From Peptoniphilus_A genitalis (GTDB taxonomy: Bacteria > Bacillota > Clostridia > Tissierellales > Peptoniphilaceae), in assembly GCF_949769225.1 (NCBI RefSeq), contig NZ_CATKPB010000002.1: a DNA stretch of 64,000 bases; one strand, written 5' to 3'. Positions 17,901 to 26,049 of the stretch are shown piece by piece. A program made the position numbers and the translations under genes. The first letter of the stretch is position 1; every line of letters starts with the position of its first letter. Below the pieces are notes generated by a model, which ran no database searches, was not told where the DNA came from, and was given only the letters and a program-made list of their open reading frames with translations.

Positions 17901-18123
17901 ATACACCTCCGATTGATACTAGTTATCACTTGTATTATATCACTTTTCATTATTTTCAACACAAATACAATTTATATTAATTAATTAATTAAACGAAAAT
18001 AAAATAATGACCTCATTAATTTTGCGTTTTCAATCGAAATATTTGGAAAAATCATAATCTATTAGTCTTTCTTTATTTAAAAAAAATTTACTTACATTTC
18101 CTTTTCCTTCCATTTTTGGCACT

Positions 18124-18164
18124 AAAAAAGACGATAGATTATTATTTCTACCGTCTTTAAATAT
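18124..18164 (-). terminator. intrinsic terminator of the alpha/beta hydrolase gene
   Basis: AAAGACGGTAGA pairs with TCTATCGTCTTT and ends in TTTTTT on the minus strand, 15 bases after the stop at 18177. Confidence 0.85.
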
Positions 18165-18176
18165 CTAAGTAATCTT

Positions 18177-19151
18177 CTATTTATGGTTTTCATTTAAGAA
18201 AGCATCAATAGTTTTTATTGATTCGATTTTTGCTTTTTTATTGTCTTCAGCTGTTCCACCCGTTGCAATCCTCACATTTTTTATATTAATGATCCCATTG
18301 CCAGCAAATATATGCCCTGCACCTTTATAAGAATAAATCATTGCCTTAGGATTTTCTTCTTTTATTTTATTTGCCATGGCATGACTATCCCACATCAAAT
18401 CATCCTCGCCTACTATCATTAATATATTCGCTTTGACATCTTTTACTGGGATTAGTTTTTCTTGGCTTGATGAGTCTTTCTCTATTGCACTATTATAAGT
18501 ATCTTTAAAACTAATAGGACTTTTAATAATGGCTGGAACAATAATATTTTCCAAAAATGACTTAAGTGATGATTTTTTAATATCTATATAAGGAAGCTCC
18601 TTTCCTTTATATGTCCATGATGAACCATAATCTTTAAAATCTAGACCAGCAAAAGTATAAGATGAAGGTGCTATTAAAACCAAGTTATCTATCTCATGAT
18701 ATTTGCTAGCCAAATTAAGTGCATATTCTGATCCTTTTGACGCCGCCAAAATACTTATTGGTTTATTATCTTTTACATTTTTATTTATATAATTGATAAC
18801 ATCTTCAAATTGTTCTAAGGGAATTCTTCTCAGAGTTTGTTCTTGATTTCTCATACCATACATAAATAAGGCAAAAGTTTCATAGCCCTTCTCAGTTAAT
18901 CTCTTTGCATTATCAAAATTTGGACTTCCGTCAGAACCTCCAAAACAAATTACAAGGCCCTTATGTAATTTTTCTTTGGGTACAAATCTAAAGCCTTGCA
19001 TTCTACCTTCATCAACATAGGTTACATCAACTCCATCAGTAGCTATGGGATAAAGACTTATATCATTTACATCTTTATAGTATTCAGGTAATTTCAAGTT
19101 ATTGCTATTTTTATACTTATGGTCATTGTATATTCTAAGAATAAAAACCAA
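18177..19151 (-). CDS. alpha/beta hydrolase, BAAT/acyl-CoA thioesterase-like; N-terminus out of frame
   Basis: At least 324 residues. The nucleophile elbow is ILAASKGSEYAL, an A-x-S-x-G variant of the 'SKG' elbow of bile-acid-CoA amidotransferase/thioesterase C-terminal domains; the acid is in 'VGEDDLMWDS' and the His in 'YKGAGHIF'. The frame stays open upstream to about 19190 and would encode a membrane anchor (FRIFSIVIILLALVFILR) but has no start codon. The only ATG with a Shine-Dalgarno (GGAAG, ATG at 19201) is in the neighbouring frame, separated by an A6 tract at 19193-19198 that would need seven A. So either a one-base deletion, a sequence error, or slippage; TTG 19151 is a fallback start. 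Substrate unknown. Confidence 0.7.
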   Translation of the reverse strand: MVFILRIYNDHKYKNSNNLKLPEYYKDVNDISLYPIATDGVDVTYVDEGRMQGFRFVPKEKLHKGLVICFGGSDGSPNFDNAKRLTEKGYETFALFMYGMRNQEQTLRRIPLEQFEDVINYINKNVKDNKPISILAASKGSEYALNLASKYHEIDNLVLIAPSSYTFAGLDFKDYGSSWTYKGKELPYIDIKKSSLKSFLENIIVPAIIKSPISFKDTYNSAIEKDSSSQEKLIPVKDVKANILMIVGEDDLMWDSHAMANKIKEENPKAMIYSYKGAGHIFAGNGIINIKNVRIATGGTAEDNKKAKIESIKTIDAFLNENHK

Positions 19152-19201
19152 AGCCAGTAAAATAATAACAATTGAAAAAATTCTAAAAAATATTTTTTCA
19201 T

Positions 19202-19540
19202 TTCATATACTTCCTTTGTAATAATATGAAGCTTCTACTAATATCTAACAAAAATTTAATTTTACTTATTATATCATCCTTAGTGTATTAATTACACTAG
19301 TAACAACAATACATTAATACGTCCTATTAAAAGATGAATTACAATAGAATTCCCGGCTTTCTTATAAAGTTTGATTGAGTCTTTTTGACCTATCCTTCTT
19401 CATCTTTTTCAAAGACAAAATACTTATAAAACTACATAAAATACAATATAACTAAATTTAAATATTCTGTATTAAGATTACACTCTCAACACACATTGTC
19501 TTTTGCTATAGTATTTTTGAGTTTTAATGATTAATTTGAG
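19202..19540. other. intergenic region with a short palindrome
   Basis: No credible gene in about 340 bases. TAGTGTA and TACACTA (19281-19299) make a 7-bp inverted repeat with a 5-base centre, which could be an operator or simple hairpin; nothing else is recognised. Confidence 0.4.
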
Positions 19541-19542
19541 CA

Positions 19543-19580
19543 TAAAAAAAGGACTTATGCTCTAAGGCATAAATCCTCTA
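19543..19580 (-). terminator. intrinsic terminator of the first ABC pair
   Basis: AGGATTTATGC and GCATAAGTCCT (19551-19577) form an 11-bp stem with one mismatch, then TTTTTTT on the minus strand. Confidence 0.87.
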
Positions 19581-19621
19581 ATCTAAATTTTACTGTTTAA
19601 AGACTTTAAATCTTTCTTCCA

Positions 19622-21358
19622 TCAATTATTTAATTTCCATGATTCTGCCTTAGCTTTTGCATTGACAAGGTCAGAATAAAGTCCATTATTTTTAATCAGT
19701 CCTTCGTGATTTCCACGTTCTACTATTTCTCCATCTTTTAATACTAAAATCTGGTCAGCATTTCTAATTGTCTTTAACCTATGAGCAATCATTATTACTG
19801 TCTTATTTTTTGTTAATGATTCTATTGCTTCTTTAAGTTTATCTTCATTTTCTGGGTCTATATTTGCTGTTGCTTCATCAAATATTATGATGTCCGCGTC
19901 TTTTAGCATGGCTCTGGCTATGGAGATTCTTTGTTTTTCTCCACCAGATAGGCTTGCTCCACCTTCCCCAATGATAGTGTCATATCCTTCTGGTAAAGCT
20001 TCTATAAATTCATGACATCTTGCTTTTTTTGCAGCTTGAACTACTTCTTCATGGCTTGCATTTTGTTTTCCAAATTTTATATTGTTTTCAATTGTATCCT
20101 CAAATAGATATACATCTTGAAATACCATGGAAATTGAATTCATAAGGTTTTCTATCTTATAATTTTTAATATTTTCTCCACCTATTAAAATTTCACCTGA
20201 ATTTACATCCCAAAATCTAGCTATTAAATTACAGAAAGTAGTCTTACCTGACCCACTTGGACCAACTATGGCTGTCATAGTATTTTCTTTTATCTCTGCT
20301 GATACATTTTTTAAAATTGGTCTATCATCATAAGAAAAAGAAACATTTTTAAAGACTATATTGTGATTTTTTATAGGTTCTGTAATACTTCCTTCTTTCA
20401 TATCTTCAATATCATTTACATAAGAATAAGAATCTATTGCATTCTCAACCATTCTTAGCATTGCAATAGCAGATCCAGATGTAATAAGTCCGTCAAATAT
20501 TACAAAACTTGCTATAAGTATCATAATAGTATTGACTATTTGACCATTTTCAACAAAATATAATTTTATTGAAATAAACAACATCAAACAAATTGTTATA
20601 GCTATTATGATTTTAGCTAATAAACTATATGGCATTATAGTTTTTTCTAAATCAAAAGAATATTCACTAGCACTATCAAAGCTCTTGTCAAGTTTTTTAT
20701 TATTACTTCCTCGTAGATTATATGATTTTATAATTTGCATTCCTTGCAATGTTGATAAGACTTCTTTGGTAAGTGATACCTGAATCTCATGAATCTTATC
20801 TGCATTTTTACTTGACCTTTTTTGCATACGAGCAATGATCATTAAAAATACAATAGAACCAACTATTGCTACAATACCTACCTTATAAGAAAACAAAAAT
20901 AAGGATAAGATAAAAACAATAGCATTAAGCATGCCACCGAAAACCATAATACACAAAGTTGGAACCCAAGTCTCTACATTATCTAAGTTAGTAGTCGCAA
21001 TAGTTGTTAAATTTCCTAAACTTAAACTTGAGAAGAATCCCATGGGAACTTTTTTTATTTTTTCACCTAATTCAATTCTCTTGTGTCCAGCCATAAAATA
21101 TCCGGCATGTGTTTGTTTGAGCATAGAGGAATTTTTTGAAATAATTACTCCGGCTATACTAATTAATAAAAATAAACTTGATATTCCTATTGTTTTAAAG
21201 CTTATATCCTTGTTTACTATCCCAAAAATCGCATAATAAATGGCTGCAAATTGTAGAGCATTAAAAATAGAACCAAAAAAATTAGCAAAGATTGATTTTT
21301 TTAGATACACTTGTTCTTCAATAGAAAAATTCCATATTTTTTTAAAAACACTAAGCAT
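19622..21358 (-). CDS. ABC transporter, exporter-fold permease/ATPase fusion (pair A, subunit 2)
   Basis: 578 residues: six-helix membrane domain (about 15-310) fused to an ATPase with Walker A GPSGSGKTT, signature LSGGEKQR, Walker B 'DIIIFDEATANIDPENE' and H-loop 'MIAHRL'. It overlaps the previous gene by 8 bases (GAAAATGCTTAG), so the two are coupled and form a heterodimer. Pairs of this subtype resemble YbtP/YbtQ and IrtA/IrtB, exporter-fold proteins that import metal-siderophores; the Fur-like box at the operon promoter points the same way. Drug export remains possible. GGAG upstream supports the start. Confidence 0.87.
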   Translation of the reverse strand: MLSVFKKIWNFSIEEQVYLKKSIFANFFGSIFNALQFAAIYYAIFGIVNKDISFKTIGISSLFLLISIAGVIISKNSSMLKQTHAGYFMAGHKRIELGEKIKKVPMGFFSSLSLGNLTTIATTNLDNVETWVPTLCIMVFGGMLNAIVFILSLFLFSYKVGIVAIVGSIVFLMIIARMQKRSSKNADKIHEIQVSLTKEVLSTLQGMQIIKSYNLRGSNNKKLDKSFDSASEYSFDLEKTIMPYSLLAKIIIAITICLMLFISIKLYFVENGQIVNTIMILIASFVIFDGLITSGSAIAMLRMVENAIDSYSYVNDIEDMKEGSITEPIKNHNIVFKNVSFSYDDRPILKNVSAEIKENTMTAIVGPSGSGKTTFCNLIARFWDVNSGEILIGGENIKNYKIENLMNSISMVFQDVYLFEDTIENNIKFGKQNASHEEVVQAAKKARCHEFIEALPEGYDTIIGEGGASLSGGEKQRISIARAMLKDADIIIFDEATANIDPENEDKLKEAIESLTKNKTVIMIAHRLKTIRNADQILVLKDGEIVERGNHEGLIKNNGLYSDLVNAKAKAESWKLNN

Positions 21359-23069
21359 TTTCTTCTCCTTTCAAGGCAATTTCCCAAAGATCATGATAAT
21401 CTTTTGATTCCTTCAAAAGCTCTTCATGACTTCCTTTACATGCAAGTTCTCCATTTTTAATTACAAATATATTATCTACATCTGTTATTGTCTTTAAACG
21501 ATGGGCAATTATAATTAGAGTTTTCCCTTTGACAAGCTCTGATATTGCATCTTGAATCAAGGCTTCATTTTCAGGATCGATATAAGAGGTAGCCTCGTCT
21601 AAAATAACTATTGGAGCATTCTTTATCATAGCTCTTGCAATTGATATTCTTTGCCTTTCTCCTCCAGACAAATGTTTACCAGCTTCTCCTACTCTTGTAT
21701 CATATCCATCTGACAACTTCATTATAAAATCATGGCAGGCTGCTTTCTTACATACTTCAATTATTTCCTCATCACTAGCATTTTTATTTCCTATTCTGAT
21801 GTTATCTTTAATTGACATATCAAAAAGAAAATTATCTTGTGCTACATAGGAAATAATAGTAGATAGCTTTTCAAGGGACATATCTTTAATATTTACATTT
21901 CCTATACTTATAGAGCCACTATCTACGTCCCAAAATCCTGAAATTAGTTTTGCAATAGTCGACTTACCCGAACCCGATTCGCCTACTAAAGCATTCACAC
22001 TTCCTTCTTCTATGTTTAAATTTATATTGCTTAGGACTTGCTTGTCTTTTTCATAAGAAAAATCTACGTTTTTTATCTCTATATTATGATTTTTTATATC
22101 TAAATTTGCATTTTTATGAGATAGTTCTCTCGCACAAAGTATATTTTTAATCTCTTCGAAAATAGTTGACATTCTTCCAATATCATCTTCAAAAGTCATT
22201 ACTCTCATAATATTTTGGATAGTCCCAAAAGAAAGGATTATCAATGTTAAAAATACACCACCATCTAGTGAACCATTCATACAGAAATATAACCCAAATG
22301 GTATAATTGTCAAAATACCAACTGGAGCAATAGACATACTTATCGCATAGTCTCTTGTATTTTCTCCCATCCAATCATAATAGTAATTTGCCTTTTTATA
22401 CACATTGTCCCTGTACTTTCTATATGATTTTTCGCCTTGATTGAATGTTTTAATAACCTCTATTCCATTTATATATTCAACCACAGAATTATTCATATCT
22501 TGTCCAATTTTAACTGCTTGTGGAAACTTTACCTTCATTCTTTTCATCGGCCCTGCCATAAAAAATCCACCAATAACTAATGGAATTAAAGATATTAAAC
22601 TTAGCCTATAATCTAAAATTAACATGTAAACAAATAATATTATAGGTCCGACTAAATTAGCTGTCATCTCAGGTATTATATGAGCCAATGTTGTTTCAGT
22701 ATTATCAACTTGATTTACAATTATGTCTTTTAACTTACCAGTAGATTCATTCAATATATCTCCTAGTGGCATATTAAATAATTTTTCCATAAGGCTTTTT
22801 CTTATATCTCGTATTATTTTATAGGCTGTTTTATGAGAAATCATTGTTGACAAAAACATAAACACTTCTTTGATTATAAGACATAAAAGTATAAAGAAAA
22901 TTTTATTTATATAGTAATAAAAATCTTGGCTACCATCAATTAATGATATAATCATCTTACTTAGAATAATATATACAAAAAGATTTGAAATTACTCCAAG
23001 TATTGCAAACAAGACAGAAATAAAATATGGTGCTTTATTTCTCTTAATATATTTTTTTAATAGATCCAT
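21351..23069 (-). CDS. ABC transporter, exporter-fold permease/ATPase fusion (pair A, subunit 1)
   Basis: 572 residues: membrane domain with six helices, then Walker A GESGSGKST, signature LSGGERQR, Walker B 'IVILDEATSYIDPENE', H-loop 'IIAHRL'. In the membrane domain 'TTLAHIIPEM' parallels 'VYLAHGLPEI' of the protein at 29260, showing that both ABC pairs belong to one subfamily. ATG 23069 is chosen (GGAG 8 bases upstream), 4 bases after the TetR stop at 23074; an upstream in-frame ATG at 23090 lies inside the TetR gene. Second gene of the TetR-ABC-ABC operon. Confidence 0.87.
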   Translation of the reverse strand: MDLLKKYIKRNKAPYFISVLFAILGVISNLFVYIILSKMIISLIDGSQDFYYYINKIFFILLCLIIKEVFMFLSTMISHKTAYKIIRDIRKSLMEKLFNMPLGDILNESTGKLKDIIVNQVDNTETTLAHIIPEMTANLVGPIILFVYMLILDYRLSLISLIPLVIGGFFMAGPMKRMKVKFPQAVKIGQDMNNSVVEYINGIEVIKTFNQGEKSYRKYRDNVYKKANYYYDWMGENTRDYAISMSIAPVGILTIIPFGLYFCMNGSLDGGVFLTLIILSFGTIQNIMRVMTFEDDIGRMSTIFEEIKNILCARELSHKNANLDIKNHNIEIKNVDFSYEKDKQVLSNINLNIEEGSVNALVGESGSGKSTIAKLISGFWDVDSGSISIGNVNIKDMSLEKLSTIISYVAQDNFLFDMSIKDNIRIGNKNASDEEIIEVCKKAACHDFIMKLSDGYDTRVGEAGKHLSGGERQRISIARAMIKNAPIVILDEATSYIDPENEALIQDAISELVKGKTLIIIAHRLKTITDVDNIFVIKNGELACKGSHEELLKESKDYHDLWEIALKGEENA

Positions 23070-23073
23070 AAAA

Positions 23074-23670
23074 TTAACTCCTTTCATCATCTTTTTTCAT
23101 TACATTTATAAAATAAGTCTCTATCATTTCAGTTAGATATATCTTATTTTTTGTAAAATTCTCACGTGCATTCAAAATTTCGCAAGCCATCAATCCAGAA
23201 TTTATAATATTAATCATAAATTCAAATGTATCATCAGAAGGTAACTCGTTAAACAAAGTAGAGAACAATTCTTTAAATACTTGTATGGACTCTTTTTTTA
23301 TTTTCACATATAGTTCTTTCAGATCATCATTTTCTTTTAACTCACATAAAAACATAACATAAAGCTTTACATAATCACTATCTGCAAGTATCTTGTCTAT
23401 AATCATTCTTGAAAACAACTGTGGACTTAATATTAATCCTTCATCGTAACTTGATTTTTGAACAATATCTTTTCTATTTAAATTACCTTCCATCATAATG
23501 TCGTATAAGATTTCATGCGTAGAACCATAATGATGATACAAACCACCTCTAGAAAGCCCAGTAGCTTCCATAATGTCATTCATAACTGTATTTCTAAACC
23601 CTTTGTCCAAAAATACTTTCATAGCCGCTTGTCTAATCTGCTTTTTTCTTTCATCAGCTTCCATTTTCAT
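23074..23670 (-). CDS. TetR/AcrR family regulator of ABC pair A
   Basis: 198 residues. The N-terminal HTH is standard TetR: 'FRNTVMNDIMEATGLSRGGL' followed by YHHYGS. First gene of a TetR-ABC-ABC operon, so probably an autoregulator. ACCGACA/TGTCGGT (23689-23706) sits between promoter and gene as a likely operator. Start chosen at ATG 23670; GGAGG (23682-23686) is 11 bases away. A two-codon frame ATG AAA TGA at 23675-23667 is better spaced and its stop overlaps this start, so initiation may be coupled. Confidence 0.87.
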   Translation of the reverse strand: MKMEADERKKQIRQAAMKVFLDKGFRNTVMNDIMEATGLSRGGLYHHYGSTHEILYDIMMEGNLNRKDIVQKSSYDEGLILSPQLFSRMIIDKILADSDYVKLYVMFLCELKENDDLKELYVKIKKESIQVFKELFSTLFNELPSDDTFEFMINIINSGLMACEILNARENFTKNKIYLTEMIETYFINVMKKDDERS

Positions 23671-23688
23671 TTCATAAATAACCTCCAA

Positions 23689-23706
23689 ACCGACACTCTT
23701 GTCGGT
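23689..23706 (-). promoter_or_regulatory. candidate TetR operator
   Basis: Perfect inverted repeat ACCGACA-ctct-TGTCGGT placed just downstream of the -10 (23710-23715), where repressor binding would block transcription of the TetR-ABC-ABC operon. Confidence 0.6.
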
Positions 23707-23709
23707 ATT

Positions 23710-23738
23710 ATTGTATCAGCACTGATAATCATTGTCAA
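23710..23738 (-). promoter_or_regulatory. promoter of the TetR-ABC-ABC operon with overlapping Fur-like box
   Basis: On the minus strand: TTGACA (23738-23733), 17-base spacer, TACAAT (23715-23710). The -35 is part of TGATAATCATTGTCA (23723-23737), which matches the 15-base Bacillus Fur-family 7-1-7 consensus TGATAATNATTATCA at all but one specified position. This would repress the operon when iron (or another Fur-family metal) is plentiful. Confidence 0.65.
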
Positions 23739-23825
23739 TAGCTTCGCTTATACTTCTTTATTGGTTTTTTTAAATGCGGTATAATTAATAAAACTTAATA
23801 AAACGCTTAACGCTTATAACTTTAA

Positions 23826-24060
23826 TAGCAAGCACAGTAAGTGTACGGACACTTACGAAAAAATTAATGGAGCAGACCTTTATGGCATGCTCCATTTTTT
23901 TATGCACCTAACCACACGAAAGTTTACTTGAGTATTTGGTAGGTGCTATGCAAGGACTTCCCAAGAGCTAATATATTTAGTGATTGGTAGAAGTCTACTG
24001 CTAATTTTTACCTTTTTAGGGAAAACCCTAAGTCCCTGAAATATATTTTATAAAGGAAAA
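23826..24060 (+). repeat. direct repeat copy 1 (235 bp): orphan mobilization leader
   Basis: Aligned without gaps to 36626-36860, offset exactly 12,800 bases, about 10 mismatches (near 96% identity). The segment carries several inverted repeats: GTAAGTGT-acgg-ACACTTAC (23837-23856), AATGGAGCA/TGCTCCATT with a T-run (23866-23902), CACCTA../..TAGGTG, ACTTC../..GAAGT, and TTAGGG-aaaa-CCCTAA (24016-24031). In copy 2 the segment leads into mobC; here homology stops at the ribosome-binding site and no mob gene follows. Such structure upstream of mob genes could contain oriT, but no nick site can be assigned. Confidence 0.92.
23866..23902 (+). terminator. terminator/attenuator hairpin inside direct repeat copy 1
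   Basis: AATGGAGCA and TGCTCCATT are perfect 9-base arms followed by TTTTTTT. It ends transcription inside the leader; the preceding GTAAGTGT hairpin and a 14-codon frame (ATG at 23867) suggest attenuation. Confidence 0.7.
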
Positions 24061-24082
24061 TTTGCTCTCATCTACAAGGCAA

Positions 24083-24499
24083 TTATCTCAATAATTCTTC
24101 CAAAAACTTTTTTAACTTCTTAAGTATATTAATTCTTTTCCATTGTATGGCTTGATAGCTTACTTTCTTTTCCGATGCAATGCTAGATAGTGTTTCATCG
24201 TCAAAATACAGTCTTTCGATAATCTCTCTTTCTTCTGCATTGAGTCTTGATATAGCATTTCTGACCGCTTCAATTATCATCTGTGTTTCCACAATATTTT
24301 CTACATCAACGCTTTCATCGACAATATTATCTACAAAATGTCCGTCATGATCCAATGATGAAAAAAATAGCAAGTGGTTTTTCTTGTCCATCTGCTCTAA
24401 ATACTTCTCGTGTTCTCTTTCTCGCCAGTAGACTTTGTATATCTGCTCGCTGACTTTAACCTTTTGTCCGTTGACATAAATGTAATATTCTTTTGTCAT
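24083..24499 (-). CDS. sigma-70 family RNA polymerase sigma factor of mobile-element type
   Basis: 138 residues. Starts MTKEYYIYVNGQKVKVSEQI, with a basic N-terminus, then an acidic middle and a C-terminal region-4-like HTH: 'ISRLNAEEREIIERLYF', 'SSIASEKKVSYQAI', 'KRINILKKLKKFL'. Small sigma-like proteins of this form are carried on many Firmicutes conjugative transposons, where they are thought to control transfer genes; that role is not shown here. It sits just inside the left direct repeat, on the opposite strand, with an 11-bp TTTTTTTGTCT/AGACAAAAAAA inverted repeat (24513-24542) upstream. Confidence 0.85.
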   Translation of the reverse strand: MTKEYYIYVNGQKVKVSEQIYKVYWREREHEKYLEQMDKKNHLLFFSSLDHDGHFVDNIVDESVDVENIVETQMIIEAVRNAISRLNAEEREIIERLYFDDETLSSIASEKKVSYQAIQWKRINILKKLKKFLEELLR

Positions 24500-24748
24500 T
24501 TTATTTCCTCCATTTTTTTGTCTGCGTTTTTAGACAAAAAAAGGAGGACTTCTGCACATAGGCATAAGAAATCCTCGAAAATGAAAGATATATGTTCTTC
24601 CAAAATATTTTAAATTTGATTTTTTGTGATAATTACCAGTATCAAAAAGGTCTATTGTTTTTTTCTATATGAATAACAGACCCTAAATAATACATAGCAA
24701 TTATCTCCATTATTTAATCCATTTTTTTCCTTCACAAACAAAGATTGA

Positions 24749-25333
24749 TTAAATCACTCCTGCTTTTTCAAAATGCTTTTTGAGTATCTTTGTTGCAACG
24801 AATGCTCCTATGCAAGCAAGAACAAATGTTATCAAGGCAAAGCCTACTGCCCATGAAACTTTGAAATAAGATAATGCTTCATTTATTTGTGCTTCACTCA
24901 TTTTCCATTTTGATGCTCTTTCCACAAAAGAAGCTGTTCCGAATAAAATCACAGGAATTACTGTCCCTAAAAAATCCGCTAATGCAAATATCCCATATCC
25001 AATAATCATTCGTCCCTTGCTCTCATAATTTCCTATAATCAAATCACATATAATTCCACCGATTACAGCAAAGACTGCATGAGGCAAATGTCCTCCTGAC
25101 AATGCAATTAAACCAAGAAGCGTTCCTGATATTGTAAATACGCCCTTCTTTTTAACTTTCAAAGCCATAAGGATATAAACGGTAGCAGCTACCATAAAGC
25201 TAACTCCTGAAGCAATAAATCCTCCAATCACTGTTGTTGCCATAGCAAATGCAACCGCCATGTATATGACAATTCCAATTGCATTAAAGATTCCGATTGT
25301 AATAAAATCACGACCATTTAATTTGTTTTTCAT
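24749..25333 (-). CDS. MptD-family putative ECF transporter S component
   Basis: 194 residues, six membrane helices, N-terminus 'MKNKLNGRDFITIGIFNAIG' typical of the MptD family of ECF substrate-binding (S) subunits. Last gene of the operon EcfA-EcfT-S, so it defines what the importer takes up. The neighbours (two exporter-fold ABC proteins and a ClbS-like protein) suggest a metallophore or similar molecule rather than a vitamin; this is inferred. Short gap (10 bases) to EcfT. Confidence 0.85.
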   Translation of the reverse strand: MKNKLNGRDFITIGIFNAIGIVIYMAVAFAMATTVIGGFIASGVSFMVAATVYILMALKVKKKGVFTISGTLLGLIALSGGHLPHAVFAVIGGIICDLIIGNYESKGRMIIGYGIFALADFLGTVIPVILFGTASFVERASKWKMSEAQINEALSYFKVSWAVGFALITFVLACIGAFVATKILKKHFEKAGVI

Positions 25334-25343
25334 AAAAGTCCTC

Positions 25344-26045
25344 CTAATAAATTTTCTGTATTACTATCACAAGAGCAATCATCAAAGCTCCTAATAGTCC
25401 AATCAACAAATCCGTTGTTCTAAACCTCAATTTTGTTAATGTAACCCTGTTCTCATCACTATCAAGTCCTCTAATGAGTGCTGAAGCTGACAGTTCATCT
25501 GAAATCTTAATCATTCTCATTAAAAGCGGAACAAGCGTATATTCAATATATTTAATTGGATGTAGCAAGGGAAAAAATCTACTTGTTACGATTCCTCGAA
25601 TCTTCATATTCTCTTTTAATGCCTTGAGTTCTATTTTTATAGTTGGTACAAACCTAAGCAAAACACTAAAAGGTATACCAATGCTTCTTGGTACTTTCAT
25701 TCTATTTAATGCTTCAAGCATTTCACTTACACTTGTAGTCTTTGTTATATATCCACCAAACATAGCAATTAAGGTCATCCTTGATGCAAAGTAAATAAAC
25801 ATATATATTGCAAATACGATACTTGCTTCACAAAACTTTCCAAGCCATAACTCTATGCAGTATAAAATCACAAAAAACAAAATAAAGCGTAATGCTCTTT
25901 TCCACATACTGCTGTATACATACAGAAAAAAGGCAAAGAGAATCAGTCCGAAAAGTAGAATTGTATCGCTTATAAAAAAGCTCGTAAATCCAACAATTGG
26001 AAGTAGAGTAAGTTTTATTCTCGGATCGACTGTTTTTCTATCCAT
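25344..26045 (-). CDS. ECF transporter T component (EcfT/CbiQ family)
   Basis: 233 residues with about five membrane helices at both ends and the coupling-helix motifs 'LNRMKVPRSIGIPFSVLLRF' (alanine-arginine-glycine region) and 'SDELSASALIRGLD', the second ARG box, which contact the ATPases. ATG 26045 is used because the listed TTG at 26048 directly precedes it; the ATPase stop is at 26050. Single scaffold subunit of the local ECF module. Confidence 0.88.
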   Translation of the reverse strand: MDRKTVDPRIKLTLLPIVGFTSFFISDTILLFGLILFAFFLYVYSSMWKRALRFILFFVILYCIELWLGKFCEASIVFAIYMFIYFASRMTLIAMFGGYITKTTSVSEMLEALNRMKVPRSIGIPFSVLLRFVPTIKIELKALKENMKIRGIVTSRFFPLLHPIKYIEYTLVPLLMRMIKISDELSASALIRGLDSDENRVTLTKLRFRTTDLLIGLLGALMIALVIVIQKIY

Positions 26046-26049
26046 CAAG

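Noticed and set aside
24626..24643. TGATAATTACCAGTATCA as a second Fur box
   Set aside because: Half-sites TGATA/TATCA are too far apart for the 7-1-7 pattern and it lies behind, not before, the ECF operon.
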